Of a stretch of 64,000 nucleotides of DNA, positions 1 to 11,179 are shown piece by piece. This DNA comes from Phoebastria nigripes (lineage: Eukaryota; Chordata; Aves; Procellariiformes; Diomedeidae). Location: assembly GCA_035582835.1 (NCBI GenBank), contig JAYKAV010000311.1, positions 1,326,067 to 1,390,066 of the forward strand, in the 5' to 3' direction. Below the pieces are notes generated by a model that saw only the letters and a list, made by a program, of their open reading frames with translations, did no database searches and was not told where the DNA came from. Position numbers and translations under genes: made by a program. Numbering within the stretch: position 1 is the first letter of the stretch; each line of letters opens with the position of its first letter.

Positions 1-2762
1 ATTAGAGTTCTAGGGTATGTTTATAAAAAGTCACACTACCACCACTAATACGACGTCACCTTGATAAATGCTATTGCTTGGCCAAGTCAATATGACTTTA
101 TACTGCTTGCGCCTCTGAGGTTCTTCAGAAACTCTATCCACTAGTCACGTCAACAGTGCTTGAAAGATCTAAAATACTTAGATTTAGATCAAAGCTCACA
201 TACCAGATCAGATCCTACTGGAGATCACTGAGTTTAGTTAGAATTAGAAATATTTGACATTACAAAATATTTCAAAGTATTCATTCCCAACAGGAGTAAA
301 GAAACATAAAACAATAAAGGAGATAAAGAATAATACATCTCCTTTGAAATCTATATTTATACAGCATCTTTTACATAAAGACTAACCCAAGACTGCAGAA
401 TGCTCTGATTTAACAAACAAGAATCGCTCTTCCCACAACCTCGGCATAGTTACCTATGCAGTGGAAGGAGACCTTTAACAGCACGTCAGAGTACTGAGAG
501 TTTGGATGTAAACTACAGTGTCTCTGATAATGTGGGGGAATACAGACAAAAGGAAACTAATAACCCTAAATAGAATTTGGCCAGGAAATGAGGCTGACTC
601 ACTCTCCCAAGAATTATATTTTCTTCTTCTAACTTTTCCTACAAAAGATTAAAATCTAGTGGCTTACAAGACGTTGTTTGGTTTTAATTGTCATGATATG
701 CCGTTATCGAGCAGGGAAGTTGGCATTTGAAAGGACTGTCCAACACAGGGCAAAATAAAATGCAAAAAAATTTCCCTGAAGTATCTGTTTCTGTTGTGTC
801 TGTGCCTACTGCCTCAAGGTCAGTCCTACTCCCACTTGATGCAGCGGCAAAACCAACTCTGATGACAACATTGCAGTGTTGGGCCTTGAGGTTCCTCTCC
901 CCCTATTATTCTGCTGTTGGGAGAAGAGTCCTCTTAGATGCTTCTGTGAAGGGACATGCACAAAACTACAGATGACAATGGAAAGCACCAAGGTGATTGT
1001 GTTACAAATCTTCTTTCAAAAGAAATGGCCTGGAGATAGATTTTGCATAATCTTCAAGCTGTTTCCAATACAGCGCGCTCCTTCCACATGCCTGTGCAAG
1101 TTGGCTGAAATCTTCCAAGCACTGTCATTGCAAGGTGATCTTTATGAACATTAATTCAATAGCTGGATGGCTAATACAGCATTTTGGTCTCTAACAGAGT
1201 CCAGGTCAATGTTTAAAATAGCAACCTGAAAACAGGTTATCTTGGAGCCTGTATCTGAATCAATGAAGTGATCCAATTCATTTGTTTGGAGCAGCTTGGT
1301 CACTGAGCTGTGAAGCTCTGGCTCCAGCTCCTGATACATTTCAGATGTTTTAACTGGAAATCTTTTTAATCTGCCAGCCTATATGCAATTAAATTCACCT
1401 TGTAATATATTCACCTTTACACTAAAACCATTGTGTGTAACTAGAAGGAATTGCTATATCTTTATGATGGATAACAGTGAACAAATGAAGAAATCATAAC
1501 AGTTTATACAGTGTTTTCCTTAAGAAGATTAATGGAATAATTTAAGCTCAATCACTTGGATGTGTATTCTCCAAAGTAATGCTGTCGCTGGATTGTTCTT
1601 CTAACATAGACAACTTTGTACACAGAGACACTAAGACCATTTAAGGCAGGAAGACTGTTAATCTTAGATTTAGTAGCCAAGGTTAGATTACGGGAGAGGA
1701 AATTGCTCATCTTTGCTTGTGAGCCTCTAGAAATAGCCCTGACCTGATGTAACTAGTGCTTAAAAATAAAGCTGTTTGCATTGATAACAGAGAACTCGAG
1801 TTACTGCTAGCAAAGGGGGAACCCCTCTGAGGCATCCCCTCAGTCTGGTGGGACAGAGGGATTCCCTACACACAGAGTGAAAAGGAGACTCTATGTGGTC
1901 CAACTTGGCTACTGAGAAACAAGCAATGTAAGAGTAACAACTAGTTGAATAAAAATTGCATCAATGATAGAAGGCTATTTCTGTGCAGTATTTTTCTTGG
2001 GAATTATACTGAAATAGATCAGTTCCTTGCACACTTGCTGCAGAGAGGCTGTTTGCTATCACACATCTCTCTCCCAAGGCATCTTCCCCATTACCAGAAA
2101 AGTCAGCTATTCACGTCATGTCCTTTCATGCCATTTTTAATCTATTATTTAGTTAAGCCAAATATTTAATTAGACATTTCAATATAAAAGCAATTAGCAA
2201 GCTTCCTATGTACTAAGCAATAATTATGAAGCAGCTTAGTAATAGAAGAATGACTAATAAACAACATTTTGTTGAAATTCTGTTTAAAGACTTTTGTGAT
2301 ATATTTTAAACTGCTGATTTATTTTTGACTCACCAGCCCTGGTTAAAAACAAACAAAATCCTCCCAAATCTCTTATTTTGGGTCATAATTCTTCTTGCTT
2401 TGCAAATGCCAGCATGTCACTTTGCAACACAGTGACATCACAACAGAACAGCATGTGGCGATGGCATCGCATGCTTACACCATAACATTCCAAAATAAAG
2501 TTTTTGNGAGCAAGAAAATAGTTTCCAGGGTATTAAAGTGCAATTGCAGGTTCCAGGATGTGGACTCGCCTTGGTAAAATCAGGCTGATCCTATGAAAGC
2601 TGAGGTTCCAGCCAAAGCACTTATTTGTAACAGGATACTTCGTAAGAAAGAACCAGATAAACAGGAAACACTCTCTCTGTCATCTAAGTAATAAGCATCC
2701 TCACCAGACTTCTATTCGTGTAGAAGAACTCTTGTAATTAATGGATTTATGATTATGGGGTT
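1..2762. other. Noncoding A+T-rich stretch, no gene seen
   Basis: All six frames are broken by frequent stops. The longest open frame here is about 92 codons and has no recognisable domain. No tRNA, snRNA or repeat family was recognised. One ambiguous base lies at about 2507. The composition is typical of an amniote intergenic or intronic region. Confidence 0.6.
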
Positions 2763-2811
2763 CAGGTGAGAGGTAAGAACCACTTTGTCTGACGACAGGT
2801 GAGAGGTAAGA
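2763..2811 (+). repeat. 16-bp direct repeat containing splice-donor-like sites
   Basis: The 16-mer CAGGTGAGAGGTAAGA occurs exactly at 2763-2778 and again at 2796-2811, 33 bp apart. Each copy contains two overlapping matches to the vertebrate 5' splice-site consensus, CAG|GTGAGA and GAG|GTAAGA. The repetition is seen directly. Use as a splice site is inference, and I could not define an exon upstream. The flank at 2812-2960 is more G+C-rich than its surroundings. Confidence 0.8.
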
Positions 2812-2959
2812 GTTTGCGGAGTAAAATGAGGAAGGAGGGATGGAGCTGCCGGAGGACGGGGCAGAGGAAGGAGGGAGAAGCAGGCGGGTGCCGAGGGAGT
2901 GGCAGCTGAGGCGCAGGACCTGTGAGCTGTGCATGCCTGTGGCTTCTTGTGTCACTGGA

Positions 2960-4840
2960 ACGGCACATGAAAGAAGCAGGTAAGGAATTCAGCGTGCGTC
3001 ATTTGCTTTATATCTGGTAGCATCTCAGAAAACTCTCCCCTTGGAAGCAATTTCAAAAAACACTTACAGCACTTGAATGCAGTATTTTATAGCCATTACA
3101 AATACCAACTTATAAAGGAGTTCGTAGACACTCAAAAATCTTTCAAAAATCAGAGATGCTGGCTATCTTCATTTCATTTCTGCCTCCAGAAACCAACTTC
3201 TCCAACCACCGCACATCTGTCCAGTCTGCCAACTGTCCTACCTCCATTTTTATATTCATTTTAGCCAAGGGATAGCAAAGAGATGGAGCACCCATTTTGT
3301 TCCCTGCACATCTAAAGCAGGAAGCTCTCACCTGAGTCAAAATTAAAGGGCATCCATGTGATCAGCAAGACTGGAGACAGACAGAGGCTGGATGCTGTGC
3401 TACAAGCCTCCCCCATGCTGCCATCCCTCCACCCCCACCTCCCTCTCTCCCGAAACTTGGGCATCCCCAGCAAAGTGTGAGAAATGTTCTCCAACAAGGT
3501 GGTGAAATACATAAGATCATCACTCTGCCTTTATCTTCATAGACTTCACCACCCGTGGATATCTAGTCTGGTTAGGGTAGACTAAGGTCATCTTTACATA
3601 TGTCCTACCCAGTTTTCCCACAAGTAATACCTGGTCTCCCAGCTGCCTTTATAAAGTGGATTTCTAGAGAAGATATAGACAAAGTTTGTCCTTGTGGGCT
3701 GATACTCTTGATGCTATAAAATAAGAAACTACCAGCTTCTTCCATTCTCAGATGCTTTTTCACTACCACCTTCACAGAAGGGAGCCAGTCAAAACTGAGT
3801 GTAGGTAAAATTAAGCAGGTGCAGGCAGAAGAGAGTCATTTGTATGCCAAATGCTTATGTATCTAAGGTTTCCTGCATTTGCATGGTGTTCTTGGATGGA
3901 GTCTTTGTCTGCTACAGCAGAAAACAGACATTTGTAGTGGCTTTGGGAAAGGTATACTTGAACAGAGTAGTGGGTCACTTTATTGTCGTAACATTATTTT
4001 CACTTCAGTGCTTTAAATAATCTGAAAGTCTGCTAGGAAGAAAAAATAAATACAGACAATTGTAGCCTATTTTACCCTGCACAGAACTGGTTAGGGTATT
4101 TGTTCATTTCTGGGTAGTAAGCTTAAGTAAGCTTCATTTTGTTTAGAAGCAAGACCAAATACCCTGGAAAAGGCAGCAGGTATTTGCTGCGTGGAACAGG
4201 ACTCCTTTCACAGCTTGAGCCAAATCTCACTGAAACCCCAGGAACCTTCACATTTGGTTTAACTGGGCTCGGTGTCAGGGCAAGTCAGTATAATTTTCCA
4301 ATAAAAGACCTAACTCACTTAGAAATCCCTCCTAAGTTTACTGGGGAGAGGATATGTCATAGGGTCTAGATGCATCCTATAGAGCAAATCAGCCTTTCCA
4401 CCTTCAGAGTTAAATGCAAAGCTGATCTCTCTGATTTGTTCTTCCATAAAGCGTTACAAAAATACAAACTAGAAACAAAGACTCCTAAGGAGAAAAAAGG
4501 ATTTGTTTTTGAAAACTCTTAACTCATAGGAAAGATAAATGAACTAGTGTATTAAGCAGTGGCTGGCTGGTGGGTAGGCAGATAATCTGACAGGAAAGGT
4601 TTGCAGTTCAGATCTGTGTATCCAAATTCCAGTGAAAAGGACAGTACAAGCCTGGGGACTATGACAGACTGAGTACTGTCAACTGCGAGAGCACACTCAG
4701 TGTGACTGAGGGCACTGAGAACTACTGACTAGGAAAAGCTGCACACCTTAATGTTGTGTTTAACGGAGAGCAACCTACCGTCTAATCACTAATTTTGGGA
4801 AAGCCTGCAACTTCTTCAGGAAAAGAGGAGTACTGATGTA
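2960..4840. other. Noncoding stretch, no gene seen
   Basis: Only short, domain-free open frames occur here, the largest about 76 codons at 4139-4369 on the + strand. No interspersed repeat was recognised with confidence. Confidence 0.55.
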
Positions 4841-4916
4841 GGGCCAGACACTGCTTCCACTGATATTAATGGCAACACATTTACTTATTTCAGTGGGGAA
4901 AGGATCAGGCCCTTAG
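4841..4916. repeat. Degenerate palindromic (MITE-like) amniote repeat
   Basis: The segment starts GGGCCAGACACTG and ends CAGTGGGGAAAGGATCAGGCCC, so the two ends are imperfect inverted complements around an A+T-rich middle. This resembles a widespread sauropsid palindromic repeat whose ends read GGGCCAGATTCTG and CAGAATCTGGCCC, which I recall from turtle and crocodilian sequence without a secure family name. The copy is strongly diverged. It could also be a chance imperfect hairpin. Confidence 0.45.
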
Positions 4917-5821
4917 GTGAAGGCATGAAAATGTATCTACATACTAATGAACCAGCATCAGCAGGAGAGAAAGCCTGTTGTGTGAAAACAGCTAATTGTA
5001 AATGCAAGTCCAAAAGACATTCTGCATTTATGTTTGCAAAAAGACAGGCAAGACATGAAAAACAAGCCTTTTAGCCAAGGAAAATGGATATTAATTCAGC
5101 TCCCCAGCTAGGGCACCTGTGCAAACAATACCATTCCCAGGCAGTTAAAACAGAGAACTCCGTAGCTAATAGGGTAATGTTGATTAACACCTGACCATTT
5201 CACAGGGAGTGAAGAATAGATTTGGCAGATTTGCAAAATGAAAAGATGTCACCTAAAAAGCCATTTCACACTCAGTGCTTCTACAAGAACATTCTAGATT
5301 TGAATGGCTTTCCTCAGCCAAAGTGGAATGTTTGACTATTTTTGTGAGGTTAGAAAAAAAGTTTTGATTTGGTAAATCTAAACATTCCATGAATATAATT
5401 TTTAAAAAAACTTTGCTTCTAACCATTTAAAAAGGCCGAGCATTTTTGGTGTAAACCAAGCTATTTTTTTAACTAGAAAAATATTTTGACACAAGTGAGT
5501 ATTTTAATAGTTTAAAAACATTCTCCTAATGTTTTTCCAAAGTAGAAATTTAATTAAATCAACTGATGCTCATGAGTAATTTCAATATCAACTTTTTTTT
5601 AAAGTTCAGCAGAAAGACTTCTCATCAGGTCAACTCTGCTCCAAAAAATTCTAGGACAAGAGGTTTTGACAAAGTTCTGAGAAAATCAGTTACAGTGCCT
5701 GGAGACCTCGCTGCGGCAGATTGTATCATGCCAAGATCTTGCAGGTGGTATTCAGCTCTTCTTTGGAAGACTAATTTGGAAGTGGTCCTTAGAAATATGT
5801 AGGAAAGTGAGAAAATATATA
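4917..5821. other. Noncoding A+T-rich stretch, no gene seen
   Basis: Stop-dense sequence with several short A and T runs. No RNA gene or interspersed repeat was recognised. Confidence 0.55.
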
Positions 5822-5826
5822 TATAT

Positions 5827-5864
5827 TTTTTTTCTCTCTCTCTGTTTTTTCTTTTTTTCTTAAG
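5827..5864 (+). promoter_or_regulatory. Strong 3' splice-acceptor-like pyrimidine tract
   Basis: A nearly uninterrupted pyrimidine tract of about 35 bases (runs of T with CTCTCTCT) is followed by TTAAG, leaving a canonical AG at 5863-5864. Downstream, the frame beginning GGC AGC AAG stays open for about 37 codons, to a stop near 5980. No convincing 5' donor follows, so this is either a decoy or a terminal-exon acceptor. What is seen is a good acceptor; that it is used is unproven. The tract also follows an (AT)n run, so it may simply be low-complexity DNA. Confidence 0.3.
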
Positions 5865-5949
5865 GGCAGCAAGTTTCCTCGCCCAGGAGCTTTTAGTCTG
5901 CGGAAAACATGCTTCATTTGTGTTTGCATTCAGCTCTGGTGGTTCCACT

Positions 5950-7300
5950 TTGGGAGGGAAATGAACACCATGTGTTGATCACTGATATTAAAAAAAAAAT
6001 CCAGGATCTAAAAAAATAGCCGAGAGGCCCATTCTTATCGTATTGCTAGGAAGACTAGAGATTCGTGGGACCAGAATAGTTTCTATCTTATATTAAGGTC
6101 TGTAACTAGATTGACAGGGGTTAAAGTAATCAGAACCCTTTAGGTGTTTTTAGTATCATGCACGTATATCACCACCTAGCCTCGGACTGACCTCAGTTTA
6201 AGGTTAACTTGAAGTATATTACAAGTTAATTTAAAAGAAAAAGAAAACCAAACCCCAAACTATTAGGTAATTGCCAACAGCTGAGTAGGGCAGCAGACTG
6301 GGGCTTTTCTGAGCCTCTGACAGCCAGCTCAAGCCATTCCTCGGCTGCTCAAAGCAGCCTATTCACAGTCCAGCAAAACACAGACGGTTTTTATGTACAG
6401 CTTGCCAGTGTCATCCAGACCAGCCGCTAATTGAGACTGTACTATTTTCATGCTTGATCTTTGCTGAGCTATAAATAATGAGCACTGAAAAAGCATTTTC
6501 CCTCATACACTTATACAGTGCACCTTATACTTGCACTCCTCAAATTTCCAAGCAGTCACCAAACAGTGCCAAAAGCTCATTAAAGATTATGGACCACTGA
6601 ATCATCATGAAATGATTTTTGAGTGACCTAGGAAAGCATTTTATATAAGACACTTTGTGGATTGAGTGTAATGTAAGCAAGCCCTTTTAGCACAGGTTTG
6701 GAACTAGGTGTAGGACATTAGGATTAAAGCTTGGAAACTGTGTTCATTTCAATTTGTTCCAATCCCAGCTTTGCTGGGTGAGTCAGAGAAATGCTGGCAA
6801 ACTGCTGTGTGAGACACTACCCTCACAGGAGATAAGAAAACACTGTAGGATACACTGAATACCTCTATCAACTTGGTTTCATCACTGCTTAAAAAGAAAT
6901 TGTAGTGCAGGAGCCTACCCCAGTTTTTATATGTGCTGACTTCTTGCAGGACTCTGCTGTTAATTAGGTTTGCAGAGTAGGATAAAAGAGAGAATTTATA
7001 TAAGGCTGTGGATATGGAGATTGAGAAATTTGAATTTGGTCTGCAGGAGAAAGGAAAGAAAAATAGGAGTGAGGAATTATCGTGCTAGAAAGATTGCTAT
7101 GTAGAGCCACATACGGCTGCCAGTGGAAGATAAAAATACAAAACACGCTTAAAGTAAAATAGGCACGGAAGGATCCCACTATAGGAGGACAGAATTATTT
7201 TGCTTCATATAGGGAGAGTTTTTGGGGCAAGAATCGTGCTTCTTTACCATTTCCTATCTAGATGAGTACATAAAACTCTGTTGTCCATTCTATTTACATA
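5950..7300. other. Noncoding stretch with a possible very old MIR trace
   Basis: No gene was seen. At about 6755-6820 the words TTCCAATCCCAGCTTTGC and CTGCTGTGTGAG recall the 5' half of a MIR SINE on the + strand. The match breaks up quickly, so I do not call it as a separate element. Confidence 0.4.
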
Positions 7301-7301
7301 C

Positions 7302-7440
7302 TTATTATTCATGTTGTTAAGGATCAACCGGGAACGGACATCTACTGTCCTAGGCATCATGTGGATGAAGAGAAGGAGACAGTCCGCACCCTGAATTGCT
7401 TACAGTCAAAACAGACAAGACAGCCAAAAACTAGGGAAAG
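7302..7440 (-). mobile_element. Decayed L3/CR1-like LINE 3' tail
   Basis: Read on the minus strand, the segment gives GACTGTAAGCAATTCAGGG, then a GGACTGTCTCC block, then CCCGGTTGATCCTTAAC and finally ATGAATAATAAG. In the L3 3' end as I recall it, a 'gattgtaagctcttcgggg' block is followed by 'gggactgtctc', a 'cggttggggcct' block and a tail of 'aatacaaataata'. The blocks are in the right order and spacing. No coding capacity remains. Boundaries are approximate, and a related CR1 subfamily is possible. Confidence 0.6.
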
Positions 7441-7519
7441 GAGATAAAACACAGAAATCCATGGCAGCAAACACTACAGTACTTTCACAGCCCTGGTTTC
7501 ACTGGGGGCAGGGACAGGA

Positions 7520-7600
7520 ATGTGATAAGCAAAAGAGAAAGACAAAGCAAAGGAGGGAGAAAGAGAAGGAGGGCAGGGAGGAAGGAGGAGAGTGGAATCA
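7520..7600 (+). repeat. Purine-rich (GA/GGA) low-complexity tract
   Basis: About 80 bases are almost entirely A and G on the + strand, made of AAAGAGAAAG- and GGAGGGAGAAAG-type words without a fixed unit. The open frames crossing it are low-complexity artefacts (runs of Lys, Glu and Arg). Confidence 0.8.
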
Positions 7601-9254
7601 TCAGGGGCAAGTCCAGGGGGGACCAGTGATGAAAAGCCTTGGACGAAGCAGGCATCACAGCAAACAGCTGCTTGGCACCAGCTGGTCAAAACTGTAGAAA
7701 AATATTATCAGTGTCTGTTAGGCTCATCTCACGTTTTCTGTGGCTGTTGGCACAAATGCCCAGTTATGCCCCCAAAGGCCACACATTTGGAAAGACAAGA
7801 GGTCCCAGTCCTACAGACAGATACGATTTTTCACTTACGTGTTTCTAAATATGGAAAAAATTGGAAATATTTTTGTCTGTGTATCTTATTCTCCAAAAAA
7901 AGGGTTCTTGGGTCAGGCAAAATTGCATGGAAATCCCTAGCAAATTCATGAAATTGTTTCAGCTAGGGGAAAAAATAAAGGAATGTGTTTATTTAAGTGC
8001 AACTGTTTTACTTTGACATTTTTAAACAAAAAATTACCTGGATTTATTTTTTAAATTAATTAGATTAAACTGTACCTTCATTTCATTGGGCCTCAAATGA
8101 ATTTTTTAAATATTGACTAAGTCTGAAAAGTCATTATGTAGTGTCCTGGATGCAATACGAGCCTCATGCTATTTGCCAGCAAACAGAGGAGTGCAATGAA
8201 AAGTTTGCAGTTGTGCTAAGCACAGCAGTCAGAATTTATCTTTAGTACTACCTTTTCACATATATTTTACATAATACGTTGCTGTTCTGTTTCTTTTTTT
8301 AAGATGATCTAGACAAATGTACACCTGATCAGTTGATGGAGAAAATTCTCCCTGTTCATCACTGGGTATGCTTACTTACCCTGCCCTCAAAACACACACA
8401 CTTAACTTACTTTCAGCTTTTCAGACACTGGACCTTTGCCCTCAAACACTGGAGGAAACAGAACTGGATGCCTGTTACTCCACAGGTTTGCTGGTTCAAA
8501 GTGAGAGGAAAGGGAGCTCTGGAGTTGAGCTCTTTCTGTGGAAATTACCTTTCCAGAAACATTTTTGCATAGAAAATGAGGGGTTGCTATGAATCATCTC
8601 AGCAGTCCTCTATTTCCAAGGTCTCACACAAGCAAAGGGGCAGCCTTCAAGGAGCCATTTCCAGATTTGGCTTAAGTTTAATGGTCAAAGACAATACCCT
8701 AATTTGCACCCAGGAATGAAATCAAAACAGAGCGTAGCACAGACCGCATCCTTCAAGAAAGCCTGGTCAGCAAGCCAGCAACAGCATGCCACCCCAGCTG
8801 TAAGTAATCCTAACCCATAGCCAAACTATGCAGGGCCTAAACTGTGCTCTGCACTTGGCACAGTAAATAGGCAATCTAACGGGCAAAGAATTTACAAACT
8901 AAATTTAGATGTGCTGCTACAATGAGAACAACCAACATGGTGATTATGGACTAAGGGAGCATGAGAACCACAGCCTTCACCTCAAAAGGTAACTGCTTGG
9001 GTCTGGCACAAGTAATGTTTTGTTGCTTCTTCTATTCATTTTAAAGATATCATTGATGAGCTTGGGCCTCATCACAATAGAAACAAGCTTTACTGGGTGG
9101 TGGAAAGAGAGGGGAACAATAACTCTGTGAGAAGACTTCAAGAGCCCTTCCACTACGAATAGATTAGGGACGGGAAGAAAAGGTCACCCATGCTCAGATC
9201 AAGGATGCAGTCTTTGAGACATAACTGTGAACAAGTACAAGAGGCACTTAAAGT
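7600..9254. other. Noncoding stretch, no gene seen
   Basis: The longest open frame is about 119 codons, at 7592-7951 on the + strand. It overlaps the end of the purine tract and has no recognisable domain. No repeat family or RNA gene was recognised. Confidence 0.5.
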
Positions 9255-9490
9255 TGCAGTCTAGAGAGTTACAGAAAGTCTTTCAAGCCAGTACAAGGAG
9301 TTTGAATGTGATATGTGGTCATTAGGAAACCAATGAAGGATTTAAAGGGAAGAGAGGCTTGGATGAAAAACACCCTTTTTTTTTTTTTGGCAATCCAAGA
9401 GGGAACAATGAAGAAGACCATAGAGGAAACCACTGCAGTAATCATCCAACCACCAGTGCATTCCTGCACCATATCCAGCACAGTTCCTTG
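9255..9490 (-). pseudogene. Remnant of L2-type LINE ORF2 (reverse transcriptase C-terminus)
   Basis: On the minus strand, 9305-9343 translates as KSFIGFLMTTYHI, and the frame continues to IQTPCTGLKDFL. This follows the pattern of the C-terminal part of L2-clade LINE ORF2 (ESLHWLP-x-x-Y-R-I-x-F-K-L-L-x-L-x-x-KAL). A second block near 9440-9460 (GCAGTAATCATCC on +) fits the same region further upstream in the ORF. A run of 13 T at 9376-9388 interrupts the element. Frame and motif residues are degraded, so this is a dead fragment. I am fairly sure of the L2/CR1-like superfamily and less sure of the subfamily. Confidence 0.65.
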
Positions 9491-9499
9491 CACAGTCTA

Positions 9500-11030
9500 A
9501 TCAGGAAGGCTCCATGGCAAATGTTCCTTTCCAAACATGGACCTGGGGCAGGAACTTGGCTCTTGCTGTGCTTGCCACACAGAGACAGCAAACAGAACCA
9601 AAAAAAGCCGCTTGCTGTGAGAATTTCAACAGATTTTGCCGATATTCTCTGCATGAGAGGAGTCCAATAAAGTGACAAAAAGAGAATGCCTGATGCTACT
9701 CAAGCTTCAAACACACTTTCCTCATGGCTTTTCACAGTTGCTGCTTGAGGTATATATATAATCCTCTCACTTATCAGACACATGCACATGCTTCTGCCCA
9801 CCCACTTTCAAAATACAGAAGTATTTAGATCAGTGCAAAGATGCAGGTGAAGGTGAAAAATGGTTGGAGAAAATGAACAAATTATGTACAGATTAATTCA
9901 TTATGATTCTGTTCATGTTTTGCAGCTTCAGAAGCTCAACTTACATAAAAATATTAGTTTAGCTATTTCACAGCAGGCTAATGTTCAAAATGGCAGCTGA
10001 GAATGAAGTAAATTATTAAAATTAAAATTATGGGAAACATAAATCCAACATACAAACCAAATACATACTGCCAAATACATACTACCCACTGGCAGAAATA
10101 AAATTTTTTAAGATAGGTCTTCTATCATATAACATGCAGGGTTCCACTAAAATCAAAAAACCTAAACAAACCATGGATTACTTCCTCAGGTAGTGCACAG
10201 TGATGTAGCTGTACTCGTCTTTCAATCAAGCATAATGAGAAAAAGTGTCCAATTATTCCAAAAAGAAAACCAGTTCTCTGGCAAGAGAACCATGAATTAC
10301 ACTCATAAAAATATTTGGTGGGGTTTACACAAGTTCATAAATGTGTAGAGGTTCACCATGAAGAGTAAGCAACTGAGAAGTCTTTTCCAAGGGAACAAGC
10401 ATCTTCTGCTTTTTCGTTTGCCAGTCCTCAGAAATAGTCATTTTGAGTTAATCCGCCATTGCTGGAGTTTTATGTTTTTCAGAGAAGTATCTCTTCTACC
10501 TGGCTTCTAGCTATGACTTTATTTCACTCTTTCTTTAGGACCAGATTTTGTCTGTCCTTTGACCGGGCAATAGCCCAGAGGAGCAACATCTGACTTGAGC
10601 AAGATATCTACAAATGCTGTCATCTGCATCTGATTCGGTTGTTTTAACTCACCTCAGAGTTAATGGTGAGGAACAGGCAATTCCAGAACCTGATTCCCCT
10701 CGTCCATACGTAGACTTCTAAAAGAGGCCAGATGCCTTGTGTCCTCAAGAGCAGGAAAGGAAAAGCCTCCTTTCTTGCCACTGACTGAAAAGGGGAGGAC
10801 AGGGAGACTAGCTAGGAGACAAGAGAGAAGATAATAGTTAAGACACTAGATATTTAAACTGTAGATACAAGACAGAGGCACACTGTCTTGAAAAAACAAT
10901 TTTCTTCCATGTTTCAGAAGCAGAAATATTTTGTCCCTGACACTGTGTTGGTATTCTTTTTTTTTTTCTGTTATAATTCCACAGCATTAAAAATTAGACT
11001 TTTTCCTTTTTCTCAGGTAGCACAACTTTC
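9500..11030. other. Noncoding stretch with one 14-bp tandem duplication
   Basis: No gene was seen. At 10057-10084 a 14-bp unit (CCAAATACATACTG) is repeated twice in tandem with one base difference. A short dinucleotide-like TATATATATA run lies near 9750. A T run of about 12 lies near 10957. Confidence 0.5.
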
Positions 11031-11175
11031 AGGATTTCAAAATGGAGATGAAAAGGTATCCAAAAGGAGCAAATCTGGAATAAACAGATGTTCTAATGAT
11101 ATAATTGGGCTGAGCAGAGGAATAACATGATCTAAAGAACATCTAATGACAATCAAAACCACATCTGCAGCATTT
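11030..11175 (-). pseudogene. Second L2-type LINE ORF2 remnant
   Basis: Read downward from 11171 on the minus strand, an uninterrupted frame gives AADVVLIVIRCSLDHVIPLL. It matches the conserved L2-clade ORF2 block 'AAKIIF...RRSDHVTPLL', which directly precedes the SLHWLP block. DHVIPLL is encoded at 11112-11132. The frame then continues with SPIISLEHLFIP, consistent with a decayed ESLHWLP. It lies about 1.7 kb from the remnant at 9255-9490 and in the same orientation, so the two could be parts of one fragmented insertion or two copies. No flanking duplications are visible. Confidence 0.6.
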
Positions 11176-11179
11176 TATT

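Noticed and set aside
5625..5948. 107-codon minus-strand ORF
   Set aside because: It runs through the pyrimidine tract, giving a Lys/Arg/Glu run; artefact of low complexity.
6755..6840. Possible MIR on the + strand
   Set aside because: Only one 18-base block fits; the following blocks are out of order.
7461..7697. ORF across the purine tract
   Set aside because: A Lys/Glu/Arg-rich translation of low-complexity DNA, not a gene.
11015..11053. Apparent 39-bp microexon between TTTTTCTCAG and AAG|GTATCC
   Set aside because: The segment falls at the edge of an L2 LINE remnant and the donor is weak.
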